NCBI GenBank assembly: GCA_031180805.1
Contig: JAPSLL010000007.1
Span: 1 to 61,865 of the forward strand
DNA: 61,865 bases
Direction of reading: 5' to 3'
DNA from: Bacillus sp. (in: firmicutes)
Lineage (GTDB): Bacteria; Bacillota; Bacilli; Bacillales; Bacillaceae
Of the stretch, positions 18,858-27,916 are shown piece by piece (the stretch's first letter is position 1; each line of letters opens with the position of its first letter). Below the pieces are notes generated by a model, which did not search any database, was not told the origin of the DNA, and was given only the letters and a program-made list of their open reading frames with translations. Made by a program: the position numbers and the translations under genes.

Positions 18858-19601
18858 ATGAATAACGAGAAAAAGGTCGCGATTGTAACCGGAGCATCAA
18901 GGGGAATAGGGCAAGCAATTGCTATCGCTCTAGCAAATAAAGGATTTAGCGTAGTCATTAATTATCACAGCAGCCATAAAGGTGCTGAAGAAACATTAAC
19001 AAAAATTAAAGAAAATGGCGGAGACGCGATTTTACACCAAGGCTCTGTAGCTAATGCAGAGGATATGAAGCAAATGGTTGATAATGCTGTGGAGCATTTC
19101 GGGACAGTTGATGTTTTAGTCAATAACGCGGGCATTTTAATTCCGAAATATTTAATGATGACAAAGCCTGATGAATGGAATCAAACGATTGAAACGAATT
19201 TAACAGGAGCATATTTAGGGATAAAGGCTGTGCTAAGACCGATGATTGAAAAGAAACGCGGCAGAATAATCAATATTAGCTCAGTCGCTAGTATTAGTGG
19301 GATTGCAGGACAAGCTGCATATGCGGCTAGTAAATCAGGATTAAATGGAATTACGAAGGTATTAGCGAAGGAGCTCGCACCTTACAATATTTTAGTAAAT
19401 TCGATTGCCCCAGGATTTATTGAAACAGATATGACGGGAGATTTTCCTGAGAGAATGCTTGAGGAATATCGTGATTCAATTCCATTAAAACGATTTGGGC
19501 GACCTGAAGAGATTGCGAGTTTTGTTACGTTTCTTTCTTCAGATGAGGCCGAATATGTAACAGGACAAATTTTTGCGATAGATGGCGGCTTATCTGTATA
19601 A
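18858..19601 (+). CDS. FabG-like 3-oxoacyl-ACP reductase (SDR)
   Basis: A 247-residue classical short-chain dehydrogenase. The cofactor motif is TGASRGIG (residues 11-18), with NNAG, the catalytic Ser in INISSVAS, and Tyr/Lys in YAASK. It ends with VTGQIFAIDGGLSV as in FabG. AAAGGAG is ten bases upstream, and the stop of the chain length factor is 15 bases away. In this cluster it would reduce each beta-keto unit on the dedicated acyl carrier protein, using NADPH. Confidence 0.88.
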   Translation: MNNEKKVAIVTGASRGIGQAIAIALANKGFSVVINYHSSHKGAEETLTKIKENGGDAILHQGSVANAEDMKQMVDNAVEHFGTVDVLVNNAGILIPKYLMMTKPDEWNQTIETNLTGAYLGIKAVLRPMIEKKRGRIINISSVASISGIAGQAAYAASKSGLNGITKVLAKELAPYNILVNSIAPGFIETDMTGDFPERMLEEYRDSIPLKRFGRPEEIASFVTFLSSDEAEYVTGQIFAIDGGLSV

Positions 19602-19618
19602 ATGTGTTAATCAAGGCA

Positions 19619-19643
19619 ACCGTTTCTATCTGAATGAAACGGA
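19619..19643 (+). other. Intercistronic hairpin before the ACP gene
   Basis: CCGTTTC (19620-19626) and GAAACGG (19636-19642) can pair. There is no immediate T-run, so a processing or stabilising stem is more likely than a terminator. Confidence 0.35.
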
Positions 19644-19698
19644 TTCCTATATTATATTTTTCCAATATTTAGACTATTCATTTTAGGAGGAGTTTCAT

Positions 19699-19962
19699 AT
19701 GACAACTGAAAAAACATTAGAGTACAGAGTAAAGGAATGCATTATTAATCGTTTAGATTTAGAGGTTACACCAGAAGAAATCGTTGATAGTGAACCATTA
19801 TTTGGCGATGGATTAGGTCTTGATTCATTGGATTCTTTAGAGCTAGTTATTGCGATTGGAAAAGAATTTGATGTAACGATTGGTGATGATGAGTATGAAG
19901 TGTTGAATACAATTGAAACAATTTGTGAATTTATTCGTGAGAAAAACAGTCAATTAATTTAA
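19699..19962 (+). CDS. Dedicated acyl carrier protein
   Basis: An 87-residue acidic helical protein with the phosphopantetheine site in GLGLDSLDSLEL (Ser43). TAGGAGGAG gives it a very strong ribosome binding site, as expected for a carrier needed in excess. It is flanked by non-coding gaps of about 100 and 140 bases that hold hairpins. It should carry the growing acyl chain for the KS/CLF, reductase and dehydratase, and be activated by the AcpS encoded at the end of the operon. Confidence 0.9.
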   Translation: MTTEKTLEYRVKECIINRLDLEVTPEEIVDSEPLFGDGLGLDSLDSLELVIAIGKEFDVTIGDDEYEVLNTIETICEFIREKNSQLI

Positions 19963-19987
19963 AGCTACCTAAATAGGCTTTTGCTTA

Positions 19988-20037
19988 AAAGGCTTGCTGC
20001 TATGTTTCGATTACATAGTTAAGTCAGCCTTTTTTGT
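19988..20037 (+). terminator. Internal attenuator after the ACP gene
   Basis: An imperfect stem AAGGCT...CTATGT / ACATAG...AGCCTT is followed by TTTTTTG. It lies within the operon and would make ACP transcript more abundant than the downstream genes. Read-through must occur unless a second promoter lies at 20040-20090. Confidence 0.6.
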
Positions 20038-20103
20038 ATGAAGGAAAACAAAAGGGAAATCTTCGAAAAAAAATTAGGAGACAAACAGCTGGAGGTGTAA
20101 GTG

Positions 20104-21297
20104 GTGAAACGAATTGCAATTACGGGAATTGGTGTGCTTTCTTCAATTGGTAATGGAAAAGATGAGTTTTTACAAGGGTTAATGGAGTGTAAACTTGGGG
20201 CACGTGATGTTTCATCATTTGATGTCACAGATTACCCTGTAAAAAAAGGTGCGGAAATTCTTCCGGTTGATTTACATGAAGATGAGACCTATCAGGATGA
20301 AGTTGTTCAGAAGGGAATTGTCGCTGCAGTAGAAGCGGTTAGCGAATCTGGGATACGCAATGTTTATAAGCCAAGAGAAATAGGAGTATCAATTGCGACA
20401 TCTTTAGGTGGGGTAGGTTCAAGGGAAAAGTATTATCTTTGGCAAAAAGAACGGGGAATCGTTGATTATCAGCTCCTTCTTAATGTACCGACAGCATGCT
20501 TAGCTGGCTCCTTAAGCCGTCATTTTAACTTTAGAGGGCCAAATTCGACAGTTGTTACAGCGTGTGCTGCTGGGGGAAATGCATTAGGGATCGGCGCTGA
20601 CTTTATTCGGGAAGGAAGAGCAAAGGCGATGCTAGTTGGTGGAGTTGACCCGTTTTCTACGATATCGTTTAGCGGCTTTTCCGTCCTTCGCTCACTTTCA
20701 CCACAAGTTACAAAACCATTTAATGAGCATCGTGACGGACTGACATTAGGTGAAGCTTCCGCCTTTCTTATATTTGAAGAAATGGACGCTGCGATTGAAA
20801 GAGGAGCAACGATTTATGCGGAGTTTTTAGGATATGGAATTAGCAATGATGCGTATCATATTACTTCTCCTGACCCGAATGGTGGAGGAGCAATCCGTTC
20901 GATGAACGCTGCATTAAGAGAGGCGAATGTAAGGATAGAAGAGGTTTCGTATATTAATGCTCATGGGACTGGAACACCTTATAACGACAAAATGGAAATC
21001 AAAGCGATTAAAGAGTTAATTGGTGAAAAAACGGAAGCAATTCCGATTAGTTCATCTAAATCACAATTTGGTCACACGTTAGGAACTGCTGGTGCGATCG
21101 AAGCGATTGTTTGCACCTTGGCGATTAAGCATCAGTTTATTCCGGCTACGATTAATTTTGAAACAAGTATTGATAACAGCTTTGATTTTGTTCCGAACGA
21201 TATTCGTGAAGGGGAAATTCAGTATGCTTTATCAAATTCGTTCGCATTCGGTGGAAATACGGCATCAATTCTTATTGGAAAGGTAAATGGTGTGTAA
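20104..21297 (+). CDS. Beta-ketoacyl synthase, active KS-alpha (FabF-like)
   Basis: A 397-residue condensing enzyme with an intact triad: Cys154 in TACAAG, His287 in NAHGTGT and His324 in FGHTLG. It follows the ACP gene. GTG at 20104 is six bases from GGAGGTG; the GTG one codon earlier is possible. Together with the inactive KS-like protein of this operon it fits the KS-alpha/KS-beta pair of type II polyketide synthases. The absence of an enoyl reductase gene points to unsaturated products. Confidence 0.88.
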   Translation: MKRIAITGIGVLSSIGNGKDEFLQGLMECKLGARDVSSFDVTDYPVKKGAEILPVDLHEDETYQDEVVQKGIVAAVEAVSESGIRNVYKPREIGVSIATSLGGVGSREKYYLWQKERGIVDYQLLLNVPTACLAGSLSRHFNFRGPNSTVVTACAAGGNALGIGADFIREGRAKAMLVGGVDPFSTISFSGFSVLRSLSPQVTKPFNEHRDGLTLGEASAFLIFEEMDAAIERGATIYAEFLGYGISNDAYHITSPDPNGGGAIRSMNAALREANVRIEEVSYINAHGTGTPYNDKMEIKAIKELIGEKTEAIPISSSKSQFGHTLGTAGAIEAIVCTLAIKHQFIPATINFETSIDNSFDFVPNDIREGEIQYALSNSFAFGGNTASILIGKVNGV

Positions 21298-21310
21298 AGG
21301 GTTGGTATAT

Positions 21311-21754
21311 ATGAATTTAGGAGACGGCTTTTCAACTACGGTTACTGTGCAATTTCATGAAGTGGATTCAATGAAAATTGTTCATCATAGTTACTATATT
21401 TATTGGATGGAAATCGCGAGGTTTCAATTTGCAAAAGAAATGCTCGGCTTTACCTTTCATGATTTTGAAACGATGGGGATTTTTTTACCGGTCACGAAAC
21501 TTGAATGTAAATATATCCGTTCAGCGTTGTTAGGTCAGAGCATCGTCATTTATTTAAAGCTAGTAGAGCGCGAGGAAGCAATCGCAACATTCATTTATGA
21601 GATGAGAGACCAGGAGACGGGTAAAAAGCTATTTGAGGGATGTACAGAGCATGCTTTCGTAAATGGATCAGGTAGGCTGCTGCTTCGTTATCCAAAAGAG
21701 TGGGTACAAGCATTAGATGAAATTCATAAAAAGCATGCTTCTTACATTGTGTAA
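21311..21754 (+). CDS. 4HBT hot-dog acyl thioesterase (YbgC/FcbC type)
   Basis: A 147-residue single hot-dog domain with the family signature VQFHEVDSMKIVHHSYYIYW, the Asp being the usual catalytic residue. ATG at 21311 has AAAGGG nine bases upstream; an earlier ATG at 21287 overlaps the KS gene. In the cluster it could release or edit acyl chains on the ACP, or clear stalled intermediates. A dehydratase activity is less likely, since a FabZ-like dehydratase is present. Confidence 0.8.
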   Translation: MNLGDGFSTTVTVQFHEVDSMKIVHHSYYIYWMEIARFQFAKEMLGFTFHDFETMGIFLPVTKLECKYIRSALLGQSIVIYLKLVEREEAIATFIYEMRDQETGKKLFEGCTEHAFVNGSGRLLLRYPKEWVQALDEIHKKHASYIV

Positions 21755-21826
21755 AGTGTCAAAAGTTTTTGAGCTAGTTATGCTACTAAATAAGGTGCTA
21801 ATGCTTTTCTAAAACTGGAGGTTTGT

Positions 21827-22972
21827 ATGTTTAATTATGTCATTCAAAATATTCGTAAAAGGAAAGTTCGCACGATTTTAACGATTTTAGGGATTTGCGT
21901 TTGTATCCAAATGTTTACGGTAATCAATTCGATCATAAATTATACGATTGCTGATTTAGAGGGGGAAATGGCCAAGTATGCTGGCCAAATGTATGTGAAA
22001 AACATTAATGCTTCTGCTAGCAGTGGTGTTGAATTCCCGCCAATGAGCAGTACGATTTCAAGCCAAACCGGAGATGACATCTTAAAGGATTTGCAGTCAG
22101 ATGTAAACCAAGAGCTAAGCACCCCGATTATTTTTAGAGAGATTGCAGGGCCAACAGCACCGAATATGCCATCACAGGCGTTAGCAGTTGGGGTTGAAGC
22201 AGGTAAGGAAGTGGCATACACGGGTGAAGATGTCAAGGTAAAGGAAGGTGCTTTAGAGCTGAAGGAAGGCGAGCAGCAAGTTGTTCTTGGAGCAACAGCA
22301 GCGCAGTTTTATAAGGTTGACAAAGTGGGGGATAAAATTGAAATTTCCGGTCAATCTTTTGAAGTTACAGGTCTTCTAGAGGAGGGGAACCGCGTAACAG
22401 ATCCAATGGTGCTTGCTCCTATTGACCAGCTGCAAAATGTCTTTTCATTGCAAAACACGTATTCTACTTTGCTATTAACAATGAATAAAATCGATGATAT
22501 TGATAGAGTTTCAGAGCAAATTGAATCAGGTTATCAAGGTGTCGAAGTCATGACTCAAGGGAATATTTCAGAAAATATTAATCAATCCCTTCAAGGAACA
22601 AAGATGTTTATGAGTACGATTTTAATAACTGTCATTGTTGTTGCGATTATTGTTATTTTAATTGTTATGACGCTTGCCATTATGGAACGCACAAAGGAAA
22701 TCGGAGTTATGCGGGCGCTCGGGGCTCAAAAAGCAGATATTACGAAGTTTATTATCTTTGAGGCTCTCTGTATGAGCTTGCTAGGCGGTGTACTCGGTGT
22801 ATTAGGTGGATATGGTATTCTCCGTTTTATTTTTTCCGCACCGGAATTTATGACTGCTGAAATTGGGATAACATCGTTGGCGATGGCGGTTCTTGTCGGC
22901 GTACTATCAAGTTTATATCCGAGCTTAAAGGCAGTAAATATCCAACCACAGGAGGCGCTGCGTTATGAATAA
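21827..22972 (+). CDS. ABC transporter permease, MacB/FtsX type
   Basis: A 381-residue protein with one N-terminal membrane segment (about residues 17-40), an extracellular domain of about 220 residues, and three C-terminal membrane segments. That is the type VII (MacB/LolC) topology. The motif GVMRALGAQKADI near residue 295 is characteristic. TGGAGG is a strong ribosome binding site. It overlaps its ATPase gene by 8 bp. MacB-like systems move or extract amphiphilic molecules at the outer face of the membrane, which suits a lipid-like product. Confidence 0.85.
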   Translation: MFNYVIQNIRKRKVRTILTILGICVCIQMFTVINSIINYTIADLEGEMAKYAGQMYVKNINASASSGVEFPPMSSTISSQTGDDILKDLQSDVNQELSTPIIFREIAGPTAPNMPSQALAVGVEAGKEVAYTGEDVKVKEGALELKEGEQQVVLGATAAQFYKVDKVGDKIEISGQSFEVTGLLEEGNRVTDPMVLAPIDQLQNVFSLQNTYSTLLLTMNKIDDIDRVSEQIESGYQGVEVMTQGNISENINQSLQGTKMFMSTILITVIVVAIIVILIVMTLAIMERTKEIGVMRALGAQKADITKFIIFEALCMSLLGGVLGVLGGYGILRFIFSAPEFMTAEIGITSLAMAVLVGVLSSLYPSLKAVNIQPQEALRYE

Positions 22973-23687
22973 CTACTTACTTGAGGCAAACGAATTATCT
23001 AAAACGTACAAGATGGGAAAAGTGGATGTGCCCGCTTTGAAAAATGTTAGTTTTACGATTGAAAAGGGGTCATTTACAGCGATAATTGGCACATCAGGCT
23101 CAGGGAAAAGTACGCTGTTAAATTTGCTAGGAATGATCGACAATCCAACAAGTGGCTCACTATCGTTTAATGGTACACAAATTAGCCGACTGACAAATAA
23201 ACAACAGACGAAAATGAGAGCAGAGCAAATTGGCTTTATTTTTCAAAGCTTTCATTTAGTCCCTGTAATGAATGTGCTAGACAATGTGGCTCTTCAGTTG
23301 TATTTTTCGCGCTCGGATAAAAAGCGAAGAAAAGAGGCTGCTATTCATGCTTTACAAAGTGTAGGGTTAGGATCTCATTTACATCATTACCCTGCGGATT
23401 TATCGGGTGGTCAAAGGCAACGGGTATCGATTGCCCGTGCAATTGCCAAAAATCCAGAGGTCATTCTTGCCGATGAGCCGACAGGAAGTCTTGATAGTAA
23501 ATCAGGTGCTGAAGTAATTGACATATTTAAGCAATTACATAAGCAGGGAAAAACGATCATTATTGTCACACATGATCTAGAAATTGCCTCGATCGCAAAT
23601 CAGCAGCTCATTTTACGAGACGGTGAGCTCAAGGAGACGAGAACCAGTAAAATCCAGGAGCTTAGACAATACTACTATAGCAGCTAA
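22965..23687 (+). CDS. ABC transporter ATP-binding protein, MacB/LolD type
   Basis: A 240-residue ATPase with Walker A GTSGSGKST, signature LSGGQRQRV, Walker B VILADEPTGSLD and H-loop THD. Its start overlaps the permease gene. It powers the MacB-type exporter of this cluster. The sequence is canonical for the LolD/MacB subfamily. Confidence 0.9.
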   Translation: MNNYLLEANELSKTYKMGKVDVPALKNVSFTIEKGSFTAIIGTSGSGKSTLLNLLGMIDNPTSGSLSFNGTQISRLTNKQQTKMRAEQIGFIFQSFHLVPVMNVLDNVALQLYFSRSDKKRRKEAAIHALQSVGLGSHLHHYPADLSGGQRQRVSIARAIAKNPEVILADEPTGSLDSKSGAEVIDIFKQLHKQGKTIIIVTHDLEIASIANQQLILRDGELKETRTSKIQELRQYYYSS

Positions 23688-23704
23688 CGGGAGGAGGAAG
23701 TGAT

Positions 23705-24718
23705 ATGAAAACTGTACAGATTGGGATAATTGGCTGTGGCGCAATTGCAAAAATCCGTCATCTTCCTGAATGTAAGGAACATGAGGATGTAACGATTTAT
23801 GGTGTATGTGATGTAAATGAAGAGCGGGTGCAACGATTTGCTAGAGCATATAAAACAAAAGCATTTACTGATTATCATGAAATGTTAGCAAGTCCTGAGT
23901 TAGATGCTGTCATTATTTGTTTACCACACCATCTGCATGCAACGGTAGCAATTGATGCTGCAAATGCCGGAAAGCATATTTTAGTTGAAAAGCCAATTGC
24001 TACAAACGTAGAAGATGCTCGAAAAATGGTCAAGGCTGCAGAGGAGAATCGTGTGAATTTAATGGTTGCCCATAATCAGCGATTTGTTCCCTCCCATGTT
24101 AAAGCAAAGGAATGGTTAGACAGGGGTGAGTTAGGAAAGGTTTACTCTTTTCAATCAACCTTTGGTCATAACGGCCCGGAAAATTGGAGTATCGATGGGG
24201 AGAAATCCTTTTATATGCTTTCAAAGGAGGAGGGCTTTGGTGTTTTAGGTGACCTGGCTATTCATAAAGTCGATTTACTTCATTTCCTTCTCGGTGTTGA
24301 AGTGAGTGAGGCACATGTAATAACAGGATCAATTGCTAAGGATAATAGTCTGTTTGAGGATAATGCACTTCTCTCCTTGAAAATGGAAAATGGAGTAATT
24401 GGTTCAATAACCGCAAGCTGGAGCTATGTTCATCCTGATTTTTCCACAGTGATTCATTGTGAAAAGGGGACCATTCATATTGAAAATGACCCAACATATC
24501 CACTTATCATTAAATTTTCCGATGGAACAGCACTCAACTATGATATTCCATCATTGCTTTCCTATGAAAAACAGCTTCCAGGAAGAAGTCAGGTCGTTTC
24601 CTCCTTTATAGATAGCATTGTTCAGCATAAAGCTCCACCTGTAACAGGGAACGATGGTTTACGGGCATTAAAAGTTGTTTTAGAGGCAATGAAGAAAAGT
24701 GAAAGCATCCTGACATGA
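23705..24718 (+). CDS. Gfo/Idh/MocA family oxidoreductase in acyl-chain cluster
   Basis: A 337-residue dehydrogenase with N-terminal Rossmann GIIGCGAIAKIRH (residues 7-19) and the EKP motif near residue 96. Lys and Asp/His-type catalytic residues are likely in GDLAIHKVDLLHFLL. GGGAGGAGG precedes the ATG by a short gap. Enzymes of this family oxidise or epimerise sugars and cyclitols. Here it may build or modify the polar head group of the product, together with the GT2 and PIG-L enzymes. Its sequence differs widely from the other Gfo protein in the window. Confidence 0.82.
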   Translation: MKTVQIGIIGCGAIAKIRHLPECKEHEDVTIYGVCDVNEERVQRFARAYKTKAFTDYHEMLASPELDAVIICLPHHLHATVAIDAANAGKHILVEKPIATNVEDARKMVKAAEENRVNLMVAHNQRFVPSHVKAKEWLDRGELGKVYSFQSTFGHNGPENWSIDGEKSFYMLSKEEGFGVLGDLAIHKVDLLHFLLGVEVSEAHVITGSIAKDNSLFEDNALLSLKMENGVIGSITASWSYVHPDFSTVIHCEKGTIHIENDPTYPLIIKFSDGTALNYDIPSLLSYEKQLPGRSQVVSSFIDSIVQHKAPPVTGNDGLRALKVVLEAMKKSESILT

Positions 24719-24723
24719 AAAAA

Positions 24724-24765
24724 CCGGGCTTTTCTTTAATTTAGGAAAGAAAAAGAAAGAGCCAT
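24724..24765 (+). other. Intercistronic hairpin before the BtrH-like genes
   Basis: GGCTTTTCTTT pairs with AAAGAAAGAGCC across an A-rich loop. No clean T-run follows on this strand; possible RNA processing or attenuation site. Confidence 0.3.
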
Positions 24766-24820
24766 AATATTTTTTTAAAAAAATCCGTTCAATAAAAAGA
24801 AGAAAGAAGGTAGGTTTCGG

Positions 24821-25888
24821 ATGAGTAAGTTAATAGAGTTTGAGACACATCGTTTAGGATTGAACTGCGGTTCGGCACCTATCCGAGATATGCTTGAATA
24901 TAATGGCTTTATGTTTACGGAGCCTATGTGTTTTGGCTTAGGCAGTGGCTTGCATTTCGTTTACCATCATGGCGGAGAAGAGGTTGTTGATAGACAGTAT
25001 CGTGCACCGTTAACGGTAATTACAGGACGAACTGAAACTCCTTTTGTTGAGCTATGCAGTGTTCTTGGTATTAAAATCACCTTGAAAAGAACACATGACA
25101 AAGAGATTGCCTGGAAAACAGTAAAGGAATTAATCGATCGTGATATTCCTGTTGCATGTGATATTGATGTTTCGAAAATTCACGATACAAATCCGATTGC
25201 CGAGCAATTTGGCTATTCAATGGGAGGACATAAGGCGATATTAATTGGCTATAACGAGGAAAAAAATGAAGCGGTGATCGTTGAAAATGTTATCGAAGAG
25301 CCTGTAACAATTCCGTTAGATGCGTTTCATATGATTAGAGCCTCTGCCGATTTATATCCTTCTGAAAATGAATGGTTTTATATTGATCCGCCGCAGCAAA
25401 TTCAGGATATCTCTGTTGCGATTAAAATGGCTATTCGAAAGAATGTCCAACTAATGAAAAATCCAGCGTTTTCCTTATATGGGACAGACAAGGAGTGGAG
25501 TGGGCTACCAGGTCTGCGCGTTTGGCATGAGGAAATTATGAAATGGCCAAGTATTTTAGATAAAGATCGTTTAGAGCTTAGTATTTTCACAGCCTTTATT
25601 CAAAATAGCATTTCAGGAGGCGGTTTATTTCGGAAAATGTATGCCCGATTTTTACGAGAAGCAGATGATCATTTAAATGAACCGCAATTAGTACAAGCAT
25701 CAAATATGTATCGCAAGCTTGCTAAAAAGTGGGATGCTCTTATCGATATGATGATGAACGGCTATCATGCGAAGGAATACAGTATCTTTTCCTCTTTAGA
25801 ATTTAAATTGTTAACAGATGAGATTTTAATAATGGAAAATGAAGCGATTCAGCTCTTAGATGAGGTATCGAAAAAGTGGTTTTCATAA
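24821..25888 (+). CDS. BtrH-type acyltransferase homologue 1
   Basis: A 355-residue protein with a BtrH N-terminal domain followed by a helical DUF4872-like C-terminal region. The conserved thiol is Cys16 (LGLNCGSAP), the family FGLGSGL block is near residue 38, and the conserved His is His137 in GGHKAILIGY. Together these suggest a papain-like Cys/His centre. In butirosin biosynthesis BtrH transfers an aminoacyl side chain from an acyl carrier protein to an aminoglycoside amine. By analogy this protein would move the acyl chain from the cluster ACP to an amine or hydroxyl. AAGAAAGAAGG precedes the ATG. Confidence 0.75.
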   Translation: MSKLIEFETHRLGLNCGSAPIRDMLEYNGFMFTEPMCFGLGSGLHFVYHHGGEEVVDRQYRAPLTVITGRTETPFVELCSVLGIKITLKRTHDKEIAWKTVKELIDRDIPVACDIDVSKIHDTNPIAEQFGYSMGGHKAILIGYNEEKNEAVIVENVIEEPVTIPLDAFHMIRASADLYPSENEWFYIDPPQQIQDISVAIKMAIRKNVQLMKNPAFSLYGTDKEWSGLPGLRVWHEEIMKWPSILDKDRLELSIFTAFIQNSISGGGLFRKMYARFLREADDHLNEPQLVQASNMYRKLAKKWDALIDMMMNGYHAKEYSIFSSLEFKLLTDEILIMENEAIQLLDEVSKKWFS

Positions 25889-26892
25889 CAAATAATCGAG
25901 TTCACCATGAAAAAGGCTGTCATCCACAGATAAGTCTATTAAAGACATTATTCCTATTTCAGCAACAGCAGTTTGGCAAGCTGACTAAGCTATCAATTTC
26001 CGAAGCTTTTCTATTCGGCGTCTCATCTGGACCTGGATTTTTGTATAAGGCAATAGGGGAAGATAGAATCGTAGTAGCAACCCACTCTTTAAATAGTTTA
26101 CAAGATTTGGCGACGAGCACGGGTACGTGGATTAACCGTAGATTCTCAGCGACAGGAGAGCAGGCACTGATTGAAATGGCAGACTATTTATCTGTTTGGA
26201 AAGCGCCGGTTTTAGTAACTGTACCGCAAAGCCTTTTCCCGAGCAGTTATCGTTTTACAGAGGAGATATTTTATGAAGATTTAGAGCCTGTTACGAAATG
26301 CTTGGTGACTCATATCAATGAGAGCAGTGTAGAATGTATGATTCATAGTGAAAACGAAGCTATTGTCGTGGACAGGAATAAATTTCTCGAAGCAATAAAC
26401 AGGTATCGTAATCGCTGGGTTGATCTCATTTTTCCGAGTAAAGATATCTCGCTTTCCTGGATTTATAAGCACTCATTAAGCAGGCAAATTCATCGTGTTG
26501 AAGCAGGGTGGGAATCCTTTGGTACGCCAAAGCAAAATATCGAACAGTTTTTTCATGACTTTGTTAAAAGTCCAAACGCTAAATCATGGCAGGATGTATT
26601 TTCATATGCGAGCTCTTTAGCCGATGACTTTGGACGAGCATGGTATTCAGCCTTTTTAAGGGAGGCTAGTAATCAGCTTGAAAGCCGTGCTATTGAAGAA
26701 GCAGCTACTATGTATGAAAGGCTATCTCGTCAGTGGCAGCTTTGCCTAAATGAGATGAGAAAGGGACGACTTCATCAGGAAGTGACTGAACAGATTTTAT
26801 CATTAGAAGAGGAAGCTATCATGCTGCTAAAAGAGAGCATGGATAGAAGGGAGGAAGAGCAGCTTGTCTACAACACATCCTCCTCTGTATAA
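25876..26892 (+). CDS. BtrH-type homologue 2, divergent, catalytic His missing
   Basis: A 338-residue paralogue of its two neighbours. A Cys is kept at residue 15 (EKGCHPQIS) and the glycine block reads FGVSSGPGFLY. The segment aligned with GGHKA reads PVTKC, so the conserved His is Thr. The C-terminal helical region (AFLREASNQ, MYERLSRQW) still matches. It is probably a non-catalytic subunit or has a changed role. GTG at 25876 overlaps the previous gene by 13 bp, with GAGGTA eight bases upstream, indicating coupled translation in fixed ratio. Confidence 0.65.
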   Translation: MVFITNNRVHHEKGCHPQISLLKTLFLFQQQQFGKLTKLSISEAFLFGVSSGPGFLYKAIGEDRIVVATHSLNSLQDLATSTGTWINRRFSATGEQALIEMADYLSVWKAPVLVTVPQSLFPSSYRFTEEIFYEDLEPVTKCLVTHINESSVECMIHSENEAIVVDRNKFLEAINRYRNRWVDLIFPSKDISLSWIYKHSLSRQIHRVEAGWESFGTPKQNIEQFFHDFVKSPNAKSWQDVFSYASSLADDFGRAWYSAFLREASNQLESRAIEEAATMYERLSRQWQLCLNEMRKGRLHQEVTEQILSLEEEAIMLLKESMDRREEEQLVYNTSSSV

Positions 26893-27901
26893 GCATGAAA
26901 GAGGTATTCATTGTATAACAACGGCAATGACCAATATTCTTCATTATAAAGGCATCGAGGTTTCTGAAGAGCTTTGCTTCGGTATTGGGAGCGGACTCGG
27001 CTTCACGTACACAAGAGGCAGGAAATTAGAGCAATTTCTTGTTTTTGGTCGCAGTGATGACCTTGAGCTTAACCTTTGTGAGATGTTAGGGATTTCCGCA
27101 AGACTTTGTCAGCATCCTAATAGCGATGTTGCCTTAGATATGGTGTTGAAACGATTTTCAGAAAATCAACCAGTTATTGTTGATTTAGATATTAGTAAGC
27201 TACCTTATTTAACTCAAGCATTAATGTGGCCTGAGACATCGTCACACGGTGGGCATAAAGCGGTATTTGGCGGGTATGATCAAGCATCAGATGAAATTAT
27301 CCTATACGAGTATTTATGGGTCGAGCCAAAGCGGATCAAAAGGCAAGCATTTTATCAAGCGTGGAACTCATTTAATGGGCTAGCACCTGCGTGTAATTTA
27401 TGGTATGAATTTGAGTTTCCTAAATCCATTTTTCCACTTGAAGAAGCGATTAAAAAGGGAATAGAAATGAACGTCTTTCGCATGCTTTCTCCATGGAACA
27501 AATTTCACGGTGTATCTGGATTAAAAGCATTTTTAAGAGAATCGCCAAATTGGCACTATCTTTTTAATGAGGAAGCGAGAGTAAAGCTGGCATACGCTTC
27601 CTATATTTCGTTAGAGATCGGTGGGACAGGGAAAGGTGCCTTCCGGAAAATGTTCAGTCGGTTTCTTAAGAAAGCAGCATATTTGCTCCAAGATGATAGG
27701 CTCAAAACGCTATCAAAGGAGTACTTAGTTTTAGCATCGTTATGGTCAGAGCTAGCGAATTTATTACACGAGGGAAGTCATGATCCAACAAAAGGGCTAT
27801 TCTCAGGAAATGAGGCAAACGAAAGATTAACGAACGAAATTTACGAGAAGGAAATTCGGGCAATAACGAGATTAAAAGAGATAACGGATATGTGGAGATA
27901 A
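26864..27901 (+). CDS. BtrH-type acyltransferase homologue 3
   Basis: A 345-residue protein with the BtrH N-terminal pattern closest to the family: Cys17 in RGIHCITTAM, FGIGSGLGF near residue 39, and His131 in GGHKAVFGGY. The DUF4872-like helices follow (FRKMFSRFLKKA, LASLWSELA). The start is TTG with AAGGGAGG nine bases upstream, inside the end of the preceding gene. It is likely a second active acyltransferase, either for another acceptor position or as a heteromer with the two paralogues. Confidence 0.75.
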   Translation: MSTTHPPLYKHERGIHCITTAMTNILHYKGIEVSEELCFGIGSGLGFTYTRGRKLEQFLVFGRSDDLELNLCEMLGISARLCQHPNSDVALDMVLKRFSENQPVIVDLDISKLPYLTQALMWPETSSHGGHKAVFGGYDQASDEIILYEYLWVEPKRIKRQAFYQAWNSFNGLAPACNLWYEFEFPKSIFPLEEAIKKGIEMNVFRMLSPWNKFHGVSGLKAFLRESPNWHYLFNEEARVKLAYASYISLEIGGTGKGAFRKMFSRFLKKAAYLLQDDRLKTLSKEYLVLASLWSELANLLHEGSHDPTKGLFSGNEANERLTNEIYEKEIRAITRLKEITDMWR

Positions 27902-27916
27902 GGAGCTTGAAAATCG

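Noticed and set aside
23705-24718. Linking the two Gfo/Idh/MocA genes as one pathway
   Set aside because: They share only the family motifs, lie 18 kb apart in unrelated units and show no common regulatory site.
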